Source: Actinomycetes bacterium (GTDB lineage Bacteria; Actinomycetota; Acidimicrobiia; Acidimicrobiales; RAAP-2). From it: a stretch of DNA of 22,544 nt. Below, in pieces: positions 13,634 through 19,802 of this stretch. The stretch is taken from the NCBI GenBank assembly GCA_021799915.1, contig JAJYZN010000018.1, forward strand, positions 1-22,544, in the 5' to 3' direction. Position 1 is the stretch's first letter, and each line of letters begins with the position of its first letter. The position numbers and the translations under genes are program-made. The notes under the pieces were generated by a model. That model saw nothing but the letters and a program-made list of their open reading frames with translations. It was not told the DNA's origin and did no database searches.

Positions 13634-14473
13634 ATGCCGAACGAGACGCCAAAGACGCCACGCCCGATCGAGGTGACTGCGGGAGCCGAGCCGGTGAAGC
13701 TGGGTTCGATGCTCCTCACCGTGGTCGAGCCCCACCGGGGTCACGAGGTGGACTACAACCGTTGGTACGAGCGGGACCACTTCTACTCGGGGTGCATGGT
13801 CGGCCCGTACAATTTCGCCGGGCGCCGGTACGTCGCCACGGCCGAGCTCAAGGCCCTGCGGGACCCGGATCCGTCGACCATCACCGGTGCACCCGAGCGC
13901 GGCTCATACATGGCGCTCTACTGGGTGCTCGACGGTTACCACGACCTGTGGAACCGATGGGCGGTCCGTCAGGTCCGGGCGCTGCACGCTGCTGGGAGGA
14001 TGTTCGAGCAACGGGATCACGTGCACACCCTCCTCTACCGGTTTGCCTGGGCTGAGGGTCGCGGTGCCGACGCCGTCCCCGTGGAGGTCGCATTGGACCA
14101 TCCATTCGCCGGCGTGGTGCCTGTGTGGGTCGATCGCTCCGACTCCGTCACCGCCGACGGCCTCTCGGAGTGGCTGCGAGGGGAGCATCTTCCCGGCCTC
14201 CTACCCGGGAGTGGTGCCGGCCTGGTGGCGGCGTTCACCCCCCTCCCCCTCTTGATCGAAGCTCCCGGTGACGTCCCCCGCCAGGAGGCCAGCGATCAGC
14301 GGCTCCTGCTCTTGTGGTTTCTCGACACCAATCCGATCGAAGCTTGGGAGTCCACCATCGCTCGGCACCGGCATGCCCTGGAGGATGCCGGAATGGGAAC
14401 GGTCGTGGCGGCACTTCCGTTCATTCCGACGATCCCGGGGACTGACACCTACACCGACCGTCTCTGGACCTGA
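13634..14473 (+). CDS. Uncharacterised protein with two EthD-like (dimeric alpha/beta-barrel) halves
   Basis: I do not recognise a specific function. The 279-aa protein has no signal peptide or membrane helix. Its N-terminal half contains VDYNRWYERDHFYSGCM and its C-terminal half contains LSEWLRGEHLPGLLPG, both resembling the 'W-x4-H' region of EthD/ferredoxin-fold dimeric barrel domains, so it may be an internal duplication that folds as a pseudo-dimer. Such domains often accompany oxidative or steroid-degrading enzymes, but no such gene is adjacent here. ATG 13634 is chosen from the leaderless -10 element 6 nt upstream; the frame opens 12 codons earlier. It is convergent with lexA, 22 bp away. 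Confidence 0.6.
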   Translation: MPNETPKTPRPIEVTAGAEPVKLGSMLLTVVEPHRGHEVDYNRWYERDHFYSGCMVGPYNFAGRRYVATAELKALRDPDPSTITGAPERGSYMALYWVLDGYHDLWNRWAVRQVRALHAAGRMFEQRDHVHTLLYRFAWAEGRGADAVPVEVALDHPFAGVVPVWVDRSDSVTADGLSEWLRGEHLPGLLPGSGAGLVAAFTPLPLLIEAPGDVPRQEASDQRLLLLWFLDTNPIEAWESTIARHRHALEDAGMGTVVAALPFIPTIPGTDTYTDRLWT

Positions 14474-14487
14474 ACGGAACGGCGATG

Positions 14488-14508
14488 CCGCCGGCTCAGA
14501 GCCGGCGG
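14488..14508. terminator. Bidirectional hairpin between the EthD-like gene and lexA
   Basis: CCGCCGGCT-CAG-AGCCGGCGG is a perfect 9-bp stem with a 3-nt loop, sited at the convergence of the two genes and including the lexA stop codon. There is no T-tract on either strand. Confidence 0.45.
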
Positions 14509-15125
14509 AGCACGGTGACCACCCGGCCGAAGATCACGACGTCCGTCGGGTCGAACGACATCGGCGTCATGTCCGGGTTCGCCGGCGTGAGCACGACGCA
14601 GCCGTCCCGGCGGTCGTAGAACTTCACGGTGGCCTCGCCGTCGGGAATCCCGGCGACGACGATGTCGCCGGGATCGGCTTCGGGCTGCTGGCGGACCACC
14701 ACGAAGTCGCCATCGAAGATGCCCGCATCGATCATCGAGTCACCTCGGACCCGGAGCATGAAGGTGGATCCGGTGCCGGTGAACTGCTCAGGAAGGGCGA
14801 GGACCTCTTCGACGTTCTCCTGGGCCAGGACGCCGGTCCCGGCGGCGACTTCACCCACGAGCGGCACGTGCCGGACCGGGCCGGCGGCCATGGCGACCTT
14901 CGACGAAGGGTCGTAGCGCACCTTGATCGCCCGCGGCTTGGTGGGATCCCGTTGGAGAAAGCCTTCACGCTGCAGCACTGCCAAGTGGGTGTGGACGGTG
15001 GAGGAGGACGCTAGGCCGACGGCATCACCGATCTCCCGGACCGAAGGAGGGTACCCGCGCTCTCGGATGCACTTCCCGATGAAGTCCAGGATCTGCTCTC
15101 TCTTCCCGGTCAGAGCCTCGGCCAT
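14496..15125 (-). CDS. lexA: LexA, SOS repressor
   Basis: LexA represses DNA-damage genes and cleaves itself when stimulated by RecA. The 209-aa protein has a winged-helix DNA-binding domain (residues 6-70, with YPPSVREIGDAVGLASSSTV), the Ala95-Gly96 cleavage site in VGEVAAGTG, catalytic Ser130 (RGDSM) and Lys168 (EATVKFY). Length is normal. The long - strand frames upstream are shadows. Its promoter region carries SOS boxes, so it is autoregulated, and it is divergent from the LysM gene in the same arrangement as lexA and Rv2719c in Mycobacterium tuberculosis. Confidence 0.97.
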   Translation of the reverse strand: MAEALTGKREQILDFIGKCIRERGYPPSVREIGDAVGLASSSTVHTHLAVLQREGFLQRDPTKPRAIKVRYDPSSKVAMAAGPVRHVPLVGEVAAGTGVLAQENVEEVLALPEQFTGTGSTFMLRVRGDSMIDAGIFDGDFVVVRQQPEADPGDIVVAGIPDGEATVKFYDRRDGCVVLTPANPDMTPMSFDPTDVVIFGRVVTVLRRL

Positions 15126-15208
15126 CTCGCCCTCCTCACCTCGTCGAAGTGGAGCCCCATCGTCAAGACCGCTGGCCCCGGGGTCCGCCGCATCGGGTCA
15201 CGGCTCGA

Positions 15209-15237
15209 ATCGTACACACGTTCTTGAAGAATTGCAA
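15209..15237 (-). promoter_or_regulatory. lexA promoter
   Basis: On the - strand TTGCAA (-35, 15237-15232) and TACGAT (-10, 15214-15209) are separated by exactly 17 bp, giving a leader of about 77 nt before the lexA ATG. The -35 overlaps the imperfect SOS box at 15236-15247. Confidence 0.55.
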
Positions 15238-15247
15238 ACATCTGTTC
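15236..15247. promoter_or_regulatory. Imperfect SOS box (LexA operator) at the lexA promoter
   Basis: AAAC-ATCT-GTTC matches the actinobacterial consensus GAAC-N4-GTTC except for the first base, and it has the same central ATCT as the perfect box 29 bp away. It covers the lexA -35, fitting autorepression. Confidence 0.6.
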
Positions 15248-15257
15248 GAAGAAGTGC

Positions 15258-15286
15258 TTGACACGAACATCTGTTCGTGTTGAAAT
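15258..15286 (+). promoter_or_regulatory. SOS-controlled promoter of the LysM gene
   Basis: TTGACA (15258-15263) is a perfect -35, followed by a 17-bp spacer and TGAAAT (15281-15286, 4 of 6 matches to TATAAT). The LexA operator fills the spacer. The predicted transcription start is near 15292-15294. Confidence 0.7.
15261..15280. promoter_or_regulatory. Perfect SOS box (LexA operator)
   Basis: ACACGAAC-ATCT-GTTCGTGT has 8-bp arms in perfect inverted repeat, with the core GAAC-N4-GTTC at 15265-15276. It lies between the -35 and -10 of the LysM-gene promoter, so bound LexA would block RNA polymerase. Confidence 0.85.
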
Positions 15287-15292
15287 GAACTC

Positions 15293-15391
15293 ATGGAGAA
15301 CAGACGTTCCCACTCGTGGCCGGCCCTCGGGTACCTCCCGGGCGGGGTGGCCTCCGCTGGGGGCCGATGGGGAGGCCCGAGGTGGCCGTAG
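15293..15391 (+). CDS. Possible 32-aa leader ORF on the SOS transcript
   Basis: ATG 15293 coincides with the predicted start of the SOS transcript, so it could be translated leaderlessly. The frame encodes a 32-residue basic, Trp/Gly-rich peptide starting MENRRSHSWP and stops at 15389-15391, 5 nt before an in-frame ATG (15397) of the LysM gene. It might act by coupling translation to that ATG. The peptide matches nothing I recognise and may not be made. Confidence 0.25.
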   Translation: MENRRSHSWPALGYLPGGVASAGGRWGGPRWP

Positions 15392-15849
15392 TCGAGATGT
15401 TCCCGGCCGTTTCGGACGTCCATGCGTGTCCGCGGCCATGGTTGCAGGTGGTCCCCGAATGTGGAGTGGCGACAATCGCTCTGGAGGCCAGGGGGGCGGG
15501 TGTCGGCCCTCAGAGTGGGGCCCCCGGGGCTCCCCGAGGTCGTCGGGTGGACCGGCGCCGTCCCCGGGTGCGCTGGAGCAGGTTGGCGGCTTGGGGCGTG
15601 GTCGTCGGGGTGACGGTGCTCCTGGCGCTGCCGGTCAGTGCCCTGGCCGGGCGTCCGGCGGTCACGCACGGGACCGTGGCCGGTGCACCGATCGGTGGAT
15701 TCGTCTATGTGGTCCAGCCCGGTGACACCCTGTGGACCATCGCCCGGCAGTTCGACCAGGGGGGCGACCCTCAGGAGCTGGTGGCGGCCCTTTCGCAACG
15801 GCTGGGGTCGCAGGTTGTCGTCCCGGGGGAGAGGATTCGCGTGCCCTGA
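15316..15849 (+). CDS. LysM-domain membrane protein, SOS-associated (Rv2719c/YneA-like)
   Basis: The protein (178 aa from GTG 15316) has a basic cytosolic N-region, one membrane helix (LAAWGVVVGVTVLLALPVSALAG) and a C-terminal LysM domain (YVVQPGDTLWTIARQF ... VVPGERIRVP) that would bind peptidoglycan outside the membrane. Divergence from lexA under a LexA-controlled promoter and its place before nrdR match M. tuberculosis Rv2719c, a damage-induced cell-wall protein that halts division; Bacillus YneA plays an analogous role. Here that function is inferred. The start is uncertain: GTG 15316, ATG 15367 and ATG 15397 are all in frame, none with a clear Shine-Dalgarno sequence. Confidence 0.85.
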   Translation: MAGPRVPPGRGGLRWGPMGRPEVAVVEMFPAVSDVHACPRPWLQVVPECGVATIALEARGAGVGPQSGAPGAPRGRRVDRRRPRVRWSRLAAWGVVVGVTVLLALPVSALAGRPAVTHGTVAGAPIGGFVYVVQPGDTLWTIARQFDQGGDPQELVAALSQRLGSQVVVPGERIRVP

Positions 15850-15858
15850 GGGTGGCAG

Positions 15859-15864
15859 TATCGT
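15859..15864 (+). promoter_or_regulatory. -10 element of a putative leaderless nrdR promoter
   Basis: TATCGT fits TANNNT and ends exactly 6 nt before the nrdR ATG, with no Shine-Dalgarno between. It lies in the 21-bp gap after the LysM gene, so nrdR may have its own basal transcription besides SOS read-through. Confidence 0.45.
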
Positions 15865-15870
15865 CGCTGC

Positions 15871-16341
15871 ATGCGCTGCCCGTGGTGCTCGACCGACGAT
15901 GACCGGGTCGTGGACTCGCGGGTGTCCGAGGAGGGCGTGGCGATCCGGAGGCGGCGGGAGTGCCTGAGCTGCGGGCGGAGGTTCACGACCTTCGAGCGGA
16001 TCGAAGAGCAGATCCTGTGGGTCGTGAAGCGCTCGGGTGGGCGCGAGCCGTTCGAGCGATTGAAGGTGGTCGAAGGGGTCCGGGCAGCCTGCAAGAACCG
16101 ACCGGTGACGGTGGAGGACATGGACCGTGTCGCCCAGGCGGTCGAAGAAGACGTGAGGGTGAAGGGTGACGAACCTACGACCGAGCAGGTGGGGCTGGCG
16201 GTCCTGGAGCACTTGAAGGCCCTGGATCATGTCGCCTACGTGCGTTTCGCCAGCGTGTACAAGGGCTTCGAGGACCTGGGTGACTTCGCCCGCGAGGTCG
16301 GGCTCTTGACCAAGACCACGGCGCCGAAGCGACGGTCCTGA
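15871..16341 (+). CDS. nrdR: NrdR, ribonucleotide reductase transcriptional repressor
   Basis: NrdR senses ATP/dATP and represses ribonucleotide reductase genes. The 156-aa protein, a normal length, has the zinc ribbon with Cys3-x2-Cys6 and Cys31-x2-Cys34 (MRCPWC; CLSCGRRFTTFER) and an ATP-cone domain (about 49-139, starting LWVVKRSGGREPF). It follows the LysM gene as in mycobacteria. No NrdR box is seen next to it and no nrd gene is present in the window, so its targets lie elsewhere. Confidence 0.97.
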   Translation: MRCPWCSTDDDRVVDSRVSEEGVAIRRRRECLSCGRRFTTFERIEEQILWVVKRSGGREPFERLKVVEGVRAACKNRPVTVEDMDRVAQAVEEDVRVKGDEPTTEQVGLAVLEHLKALDHVAYVRFASVYKGFEDLGDFAREVGLLTKTTAPKRRS

Positions 16342-16363
16342 CCGATGGGGACGTCGAGGGCAA

Positions 16364-17086
16364 GTGGCTGAGCTCTTCGAAGTCGAGCCCGCGGTGGTGC
16401 TGGCGATCTACGCACATCCCGATGACGCCGACGTGGCGTGTGGGGGCGCGTTGGCTCGTTGGGCCGCAGGCGGGGCCGAGGTGCATCTCGTCGTCTGCAC
16501 CGATGGGGGGAAGGGGAGCCTCGATGGGTCGATCACGACCGAGGAGCTGAGTGTCCGGCGCTCTCGAGAGCTGGCCGAGGCGGCTGAGGTCGTCGGTTTG
16601 GCGTCCTGGCGGGTGTTGGGGGCGCCAGACGGGGAGCTGGAGGAGCGGGTGGGGCTACGCGAAGAGCTGGTCAGGTGGGTGCGAGCCCTCAGGCCCGACG
16701 TCGTGGTCGGGCACGATCCCACGGCAGTGTTCTTCGGGCGGGAGTACTTCAACCACCGGGATCACCGGACGGCCGGTTGGGCGACGCTGGACGCGCTGGC
16801 CCCGGCCTCGGCCCTCCCGCACTACTTCCCCGGCGCCGGGCCCCCTCACCAAGTGGTGACGGCTTTGCTGTCTGGGACCTTGGAGCCCGACATCTGGGTC
16901 GACATCACGGCCTGGGTCGAGGCCAAGGTGGCCTCCGTGACTTGTCACCGGAGCCAGTTCGTCGGGAGCGACGGCTCGTGGGCCGCGGCAGCCGTGAGGC
17001 GCCGGGCGGCGGAAGAGGGGCGCCGGGCCGGAGTCGAGTTCGCCGAAGGGTTTCGGTGCCTCCACCTCGAAGGGCTTACGGTGTGA
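16364..17086 (+). CDS. PIG-L (LmbE) family deacetylase
   Basis: This 240-aa protein belongs to the zinc-dependent N-acetylglucosaminyl deacetylase family. It has the AHPDD signature (His18, Asp21) followed by VACGG, and the HRDHRTAG segment (His131, His134) expected to supply the third metal ligand. In actinobacteria the family includes MshB and Mca of mycothiol metabolism, but this protein is shorter than typical Mca and lacks features I can use to assign a substrate. GTG 16364 has GAGGG 3 nt upstream and follows nrdR by 22 bp, so it is probably co-transcribed with it and with dinB. Confidence 0.82.
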   Translation: MAELFEVEPAVVLAIYAHPDDADVACGGALARWAAGGAEVHLVVCTDGGKGSLDGSITTEELSVRRSRELAEAAEVVGLASWRVLGAPDGELEERVGLREELVRWVRALRPDVVVGHDPTAVFFGREYFNHRDHRTAGWATLDALAPASALPHYFPGAGPPHQVVTALLSGTLEPDIWVDITAWVEAKVASVTCHRSQFVGSDGSWAAAAVRRRAAEEGRRAGVEFAEGFRCLHLEGLTV

Positions 17087-17090
17087 GCAG

Positions 17091-17135
17091 TCGGAGCCGT
17101 CGGAGCCGTCGGAGCATTCGGAGCCGTCGGAGCTG
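17091..17135. repeat. Five tandem 9-bp repeats before dinB
   Basis: Five units of TCGGAGCCG occur head to tail (17091, 17100, 17109, 17118, 17127); units 3 and 5 differ at the last bases (CAT, CTG). They fill most of the gap between the deacetylase stop and dinB. Every unit contains GGAG, so they form a ladder of Shine-Dalgarno-like cores ahead of the real site at 17141-17148. Confidence 0.8.
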
Positions 17136-17153
17136 CGGTCGGGGGAGGTGAGC

Positions 17154-18590
17154 GTGGCCGTGCGTGGTTGTGGCGCCAGGACAGCGGCGATATCGGGAGA
17201 GGCGCCGTGGACAAGGGTCGTGCTCCACGTGGACATGGATGCGTTCTTCGCCTCGGTCGAGGTGCTCGACGACCCGAAGCTCTCCGGACGTGCGGTCATC
17301 GTCGGGGGAAGTGGCGCACGCGGGGTGGTGGCCTCGTGCACGTACGAGGCGCGGGCGTACGGGGTCAGGTCGGCCATGCCCTCGCTCCAGGCCAAGAGGC
17401 TGTGCCCCGAAGCGATCTTCGTCGACGGCCGGTACTCCCGGTATGCCGAAGTGAGCGGCCGGCTCCACGAGATCTTCGCCTCGGTGACCCCTCTGGTGGA
17501 GCCGATCGGTCTGGACGAGGCGTTCTTGGACGTGACGGGTGCCCAGAATCTCCTCGGCAGGCCCGAGCTGATGGCCGGGGAGATACGTCGTCAAGTGATC
17601 GAGAGCCTTCGACTGGACTGCTCGGTGGGGATCGGGCGGACCAAGCTCATCGCCAAGCTGGCTTCGCGAGCGGCCAAACCCCGGGCGTCCATTCGGGGAA
17701 AGGAGCCTGGAGCCGGTGTGGTCACGGTCGGGCCGGATGAGGAGGCGGCGTTCCTGCGTCCGTTACCGGTCGAGGCCCTGTGGGGGGTAGGCCCGGCCAC
17801 GGCGGCGAGGCTGCACGCCCTGGGCCTCACCACCGTCGGCGATCTGGCTGACGTGCCGAGCTCCGCCCTCGTCCACCAACTGGGTTCCTCGCCGGGCCGA
17901 CGGCTGTCGGAACTGGCGCATGGCATCGACCGTGACCCCGTGGTCCCCGGGCGTCAGGCCAAGTCCATCGGGCACGAGGAGACGTTCCCCTCCGACGTCA
18001 CCGATCGCAGCACCCTCGAACGTCACGCAGTGCGAATGGCCGAGTCCGTGGCGATCCAGCTCCGAGCCTCGTCGGTGCGGGCCCGGACGGTCACGGTGAA
18101 GGTGAAAAGCCCAGACCTGGCCGTGGTCACCCGTAGCCACACGCTCGGCGGAGGCATCGACACGGCGCACTCGCTGGCGAGCGTCGCCGTCGCGCTCCTC
18201 GAGTCGGTCGACATCGGCGCCGGTGTTCGACTTCTGGGCGTCGCTGCCGGCGGTCTCAGGGATCGTCGGGCGGGTGAGCAGCTCCAGTTCATCGGTGTCC
18301 TGCCGACCTCCCGCGGCGCTGACGGAGATCCGGGCGGTGGTGGCGGTGGGGGCGGTGCGGGCAGTGCCGGCGGGGACACGGCCGGGCCCGGTCCCGTGGA
18401 CGTCGGGGCGGTGTGGGAACGCGTCGGTTCGCTCCAGGAGGACCGGCGGGAGATCTCGGCGGCGGTGGACTCCATCCGTGAACGGTTCGGTGCCGAAGCG
18501 GTGGGAACGGCGGCCATGGTGGACGAAGGTGGCATCGTGGTGCCACGGAGACGGGGAGCGGCCTGGGGGCCGGCGGACGAAGCGAGCTGA
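17154..18590 (+). CDS. dinB: DinB, DNA polymerase IV (Y family)
   Basis: This error-prone translesion polymerase is 478 aa long. It has the palm catalytic residues Asp27 in HVDMDAFFASVE and Asp121-Glu122 in IGLDEAFLDVT, the finger segment YEARAYGVRSAMP, the thumb helix-hairpin-helix (LWGVGPATAARLHALGLTTV) and a little-finger domain. A possible clamp-binding stretch is EQLQFIGVLP, followed by a glycine run (eight Gly) and an extra C-terminal tail of about 80 residues, which makes it longer than E. coli DinB. GTG 17154 is favoured because GGGGGAGG (17141-17148) lies 5 nt upstream; GTG 17148 would abut that site. No SOS box precedes it, so any damage induction would come by read-through from 15258. 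Confidence 0.95.
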   Translation: MAVRGCGARTAAISGEAPWTRVVLHVDMDAFFASVEVLDDPKLSGRAVIVGGSGARGVVASCTYEARAYGVRSAMPSLQAKRLCPEAIFVDGRYSRYAEVSGRLHEIFASVTPLVEPIGLDEAFLDVTGAQNLLGRPELMAGEIRRQVIESLRLDCSVGIGRTKLIAKLASRAAKPRASIRGKEPGAGVVTVGPDEEAAFLRPLPVEALWGVGPATAARLHALGLTTVGDLADVPSSALVHQLGSSPGRRLSELAHGIDRDPVVPGRQAKSIGHEETFPSDVTDRSTLERHAVRMAESVAIQLRASSVRARTVTVKVKSPDLAVVTRSHTLGGGIDTAHSLASVAVALLESVDIGAGVRLLGVAAGGLRDRRAGEQLQFIGVLPTSRGADGDPGGGGGGGGAGSAGGDTAGPGPVDVGAVWERVGSLQEDRREISAAVDSIRERFGAEAVGTAAMVDEGGIVVPRRRGAAWGPADEAS

Positions 18591-18600
18591 CGCGCTCGCT
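18581..18600. terminator. Hairpin between convergent dinB and DUF2332 genes
   Basis: AGCGAGC-N6-GCTCGCT is a perfect 7-bp stem spanning the dinB stop and reaching the DUF2332 stop. There is no T-tract; it could stop transcription from both sides. Confidence 0.4.
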
Positions 18601-19796
18601 CAGGGAGCGCCCCACCAGCGGAGCCACCGTCCGTGGGGGTGCATATCGGCCATGCGTCGCGGTCTCGCTTCGCGTACCGGGTCCATCTCGACCAGGACCA
18701 CCGCGGTCGCACCTTTGGCCCGACCGAGGTGGGGGTCGGGGGAGGGGGGTATGGGCAGGCCGGGGCATTCGAACGGTTCTTCGGCGAACATCCAGCTCAC
18801 CGGACGGGTAGAGGCAATGCCGGCGACGACACGGTGCAGCTCTCTCTGGTGGGTCTCGGAGAGGTAGGGCGCCACCCAGGAGTGCACCAGGCACAGGTGG
18901 GTGTCTTCGGGCACCGTGGCCACCAGCTCGCCCAGGTCGTCGATGACGTCACCTCGCACCACCGCCGGAGCTTGGGTTGATCGAGCCAGCGCCAGGGCGT
19001 GTCTCAGTCGCTCGAACCGTTCAGGGTGCTCGGGCCACTGGCAGGCCAGCAGCCACAGAGCGGCCTCGTCGTCCAGGGGGTCGACCGGGGATCGGTCGAT
19101 GCCGATCCGCCAAGCCACCGGGGGCATGGTCAGATCTGGCCGGCCCCCTGCCTGCAGCGTGGTGGTGAGGCGGACCCGCGAGTCGGGGTCCCCACCGCCC
19201 AGTACGGAGGGGATCGGCGAGGACGTGAGGTCCACGTAGCAGTAGGCGAACCGGTCGAGTAGGAGGTTGAGGCCGGCCGAGGCCCCCAGGTCCACGACGG
19301 CCAGCGGTCCGGGGTGCCAACCGGCGACGGTGCACAGGACCGGGAAGAGGGCCGAGCAGCGGCCGATCTCGTTGGTCTGGGTCGCCCGAGTGGCGAGCAG
19401 ATCTTCGATCCGACGCCGGTGGCGCCGGCAGAGATCGGCGAAGTGGGGATACCACGTGAGGGGCTCTGGCATGGGGTTTGCGGCCGGGGAGGCCACGGGA
19501 CCCACCGACTCGACCGAGCCCCGGCTCTGCCGCCACGCCACGACCGTGGGGTACAGGTCGGCCAACGGGGAGTCGACGCCGGCGAGGAGCAGGTAGTGGA
19601 CCGCCGCCAGCAGCAACGTCGGACGCCGCTGCCGGGGAGGGGCGCAGCTCAAGAGGTCGAGGATCAGTCCGTCGCCCGCTGCGGCGCGGCAGATGTCGGC
19701 GTACTGCGGAGCTGTGTCCCGGCCGGCGTAGGTGGCGAAGGACCGAAGTGACTTCGCCAGCCGCTGCCTACCGGTCTCGTCCGGAAGGCCTTCCAA
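18600..19796 (-). CDS. DUF2332 family protein
   Basis: The 398-aa protein carries the conserved segments of DUF2332: an N-terminal SFATYAGRDTAPQYADICR, AANPMPEPLTWYPHFADLC, TQTNEIGRCSALFP (139-152), VVDLGASAGLNLLLDR (167-182) and a C-terminal ADMHPHGRWLRW. The 'DLGASAGLNLL' motif resembles the glycine loop of Rossmann-like methyltransferases, so an SAM-dependent activity is possible, but the family is uncharacterised. The start is TTG 19796, with GAGGG 3 nt upstream and only 6 bp after the DUF4388 stop, so expression probably depends on that gene. No clear ATG or GTG alternative preserves the conserved N-terminus. Confidence 0.88.
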   Translation of the reverse strand: MEGLPDETGRQRLAKSLRSFATYAGRDTAPQYADICRAAAGDGLILDLLSCAPPRQRRPTLLLAAVHYLLLAGVDSPLADLYPTVVAWRQSRGSVESVGPVASPAANPMPEPLTWYPHFADLCRRHRRRIEDLLATRATQTNEIGRCSALFPVLCTVAGWHPGPLAVVDLGASAGLNLLLDRFAYCYVDLTSSPIPSVLGGGDPDSRVRLTTTLQAGGRPDLTMPPVAWRIGIDRSPVDPLDDEAALWLLACQWPEHPERFERLRHALALARSTQAPAVVRGDVIDDLGELVATVPEDTHLCLVHSWVAPYLSETHQRELHRVVAGIASTRPVSWMFAEEPFECPGLPIPPSPDPHLGRAKGATAVVLVEMDPVREARPRRMADMHPHGRWLRWWGAP

Positions 19797-19802
19797 CTGC
19801 CC

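Noticed and set aside
15221..15231. TTCTTGAAGAA palindrome
   Set aside because: It lies in the lexA -35/-10 spacer and matches no regulator site I can name; likely incidental.
15258..15725. 155-codon frame starting at TTG 15258
   Set aside because: It begins inside the SOS promoter -35 and shows no domain; the LysM protein uses another frame.
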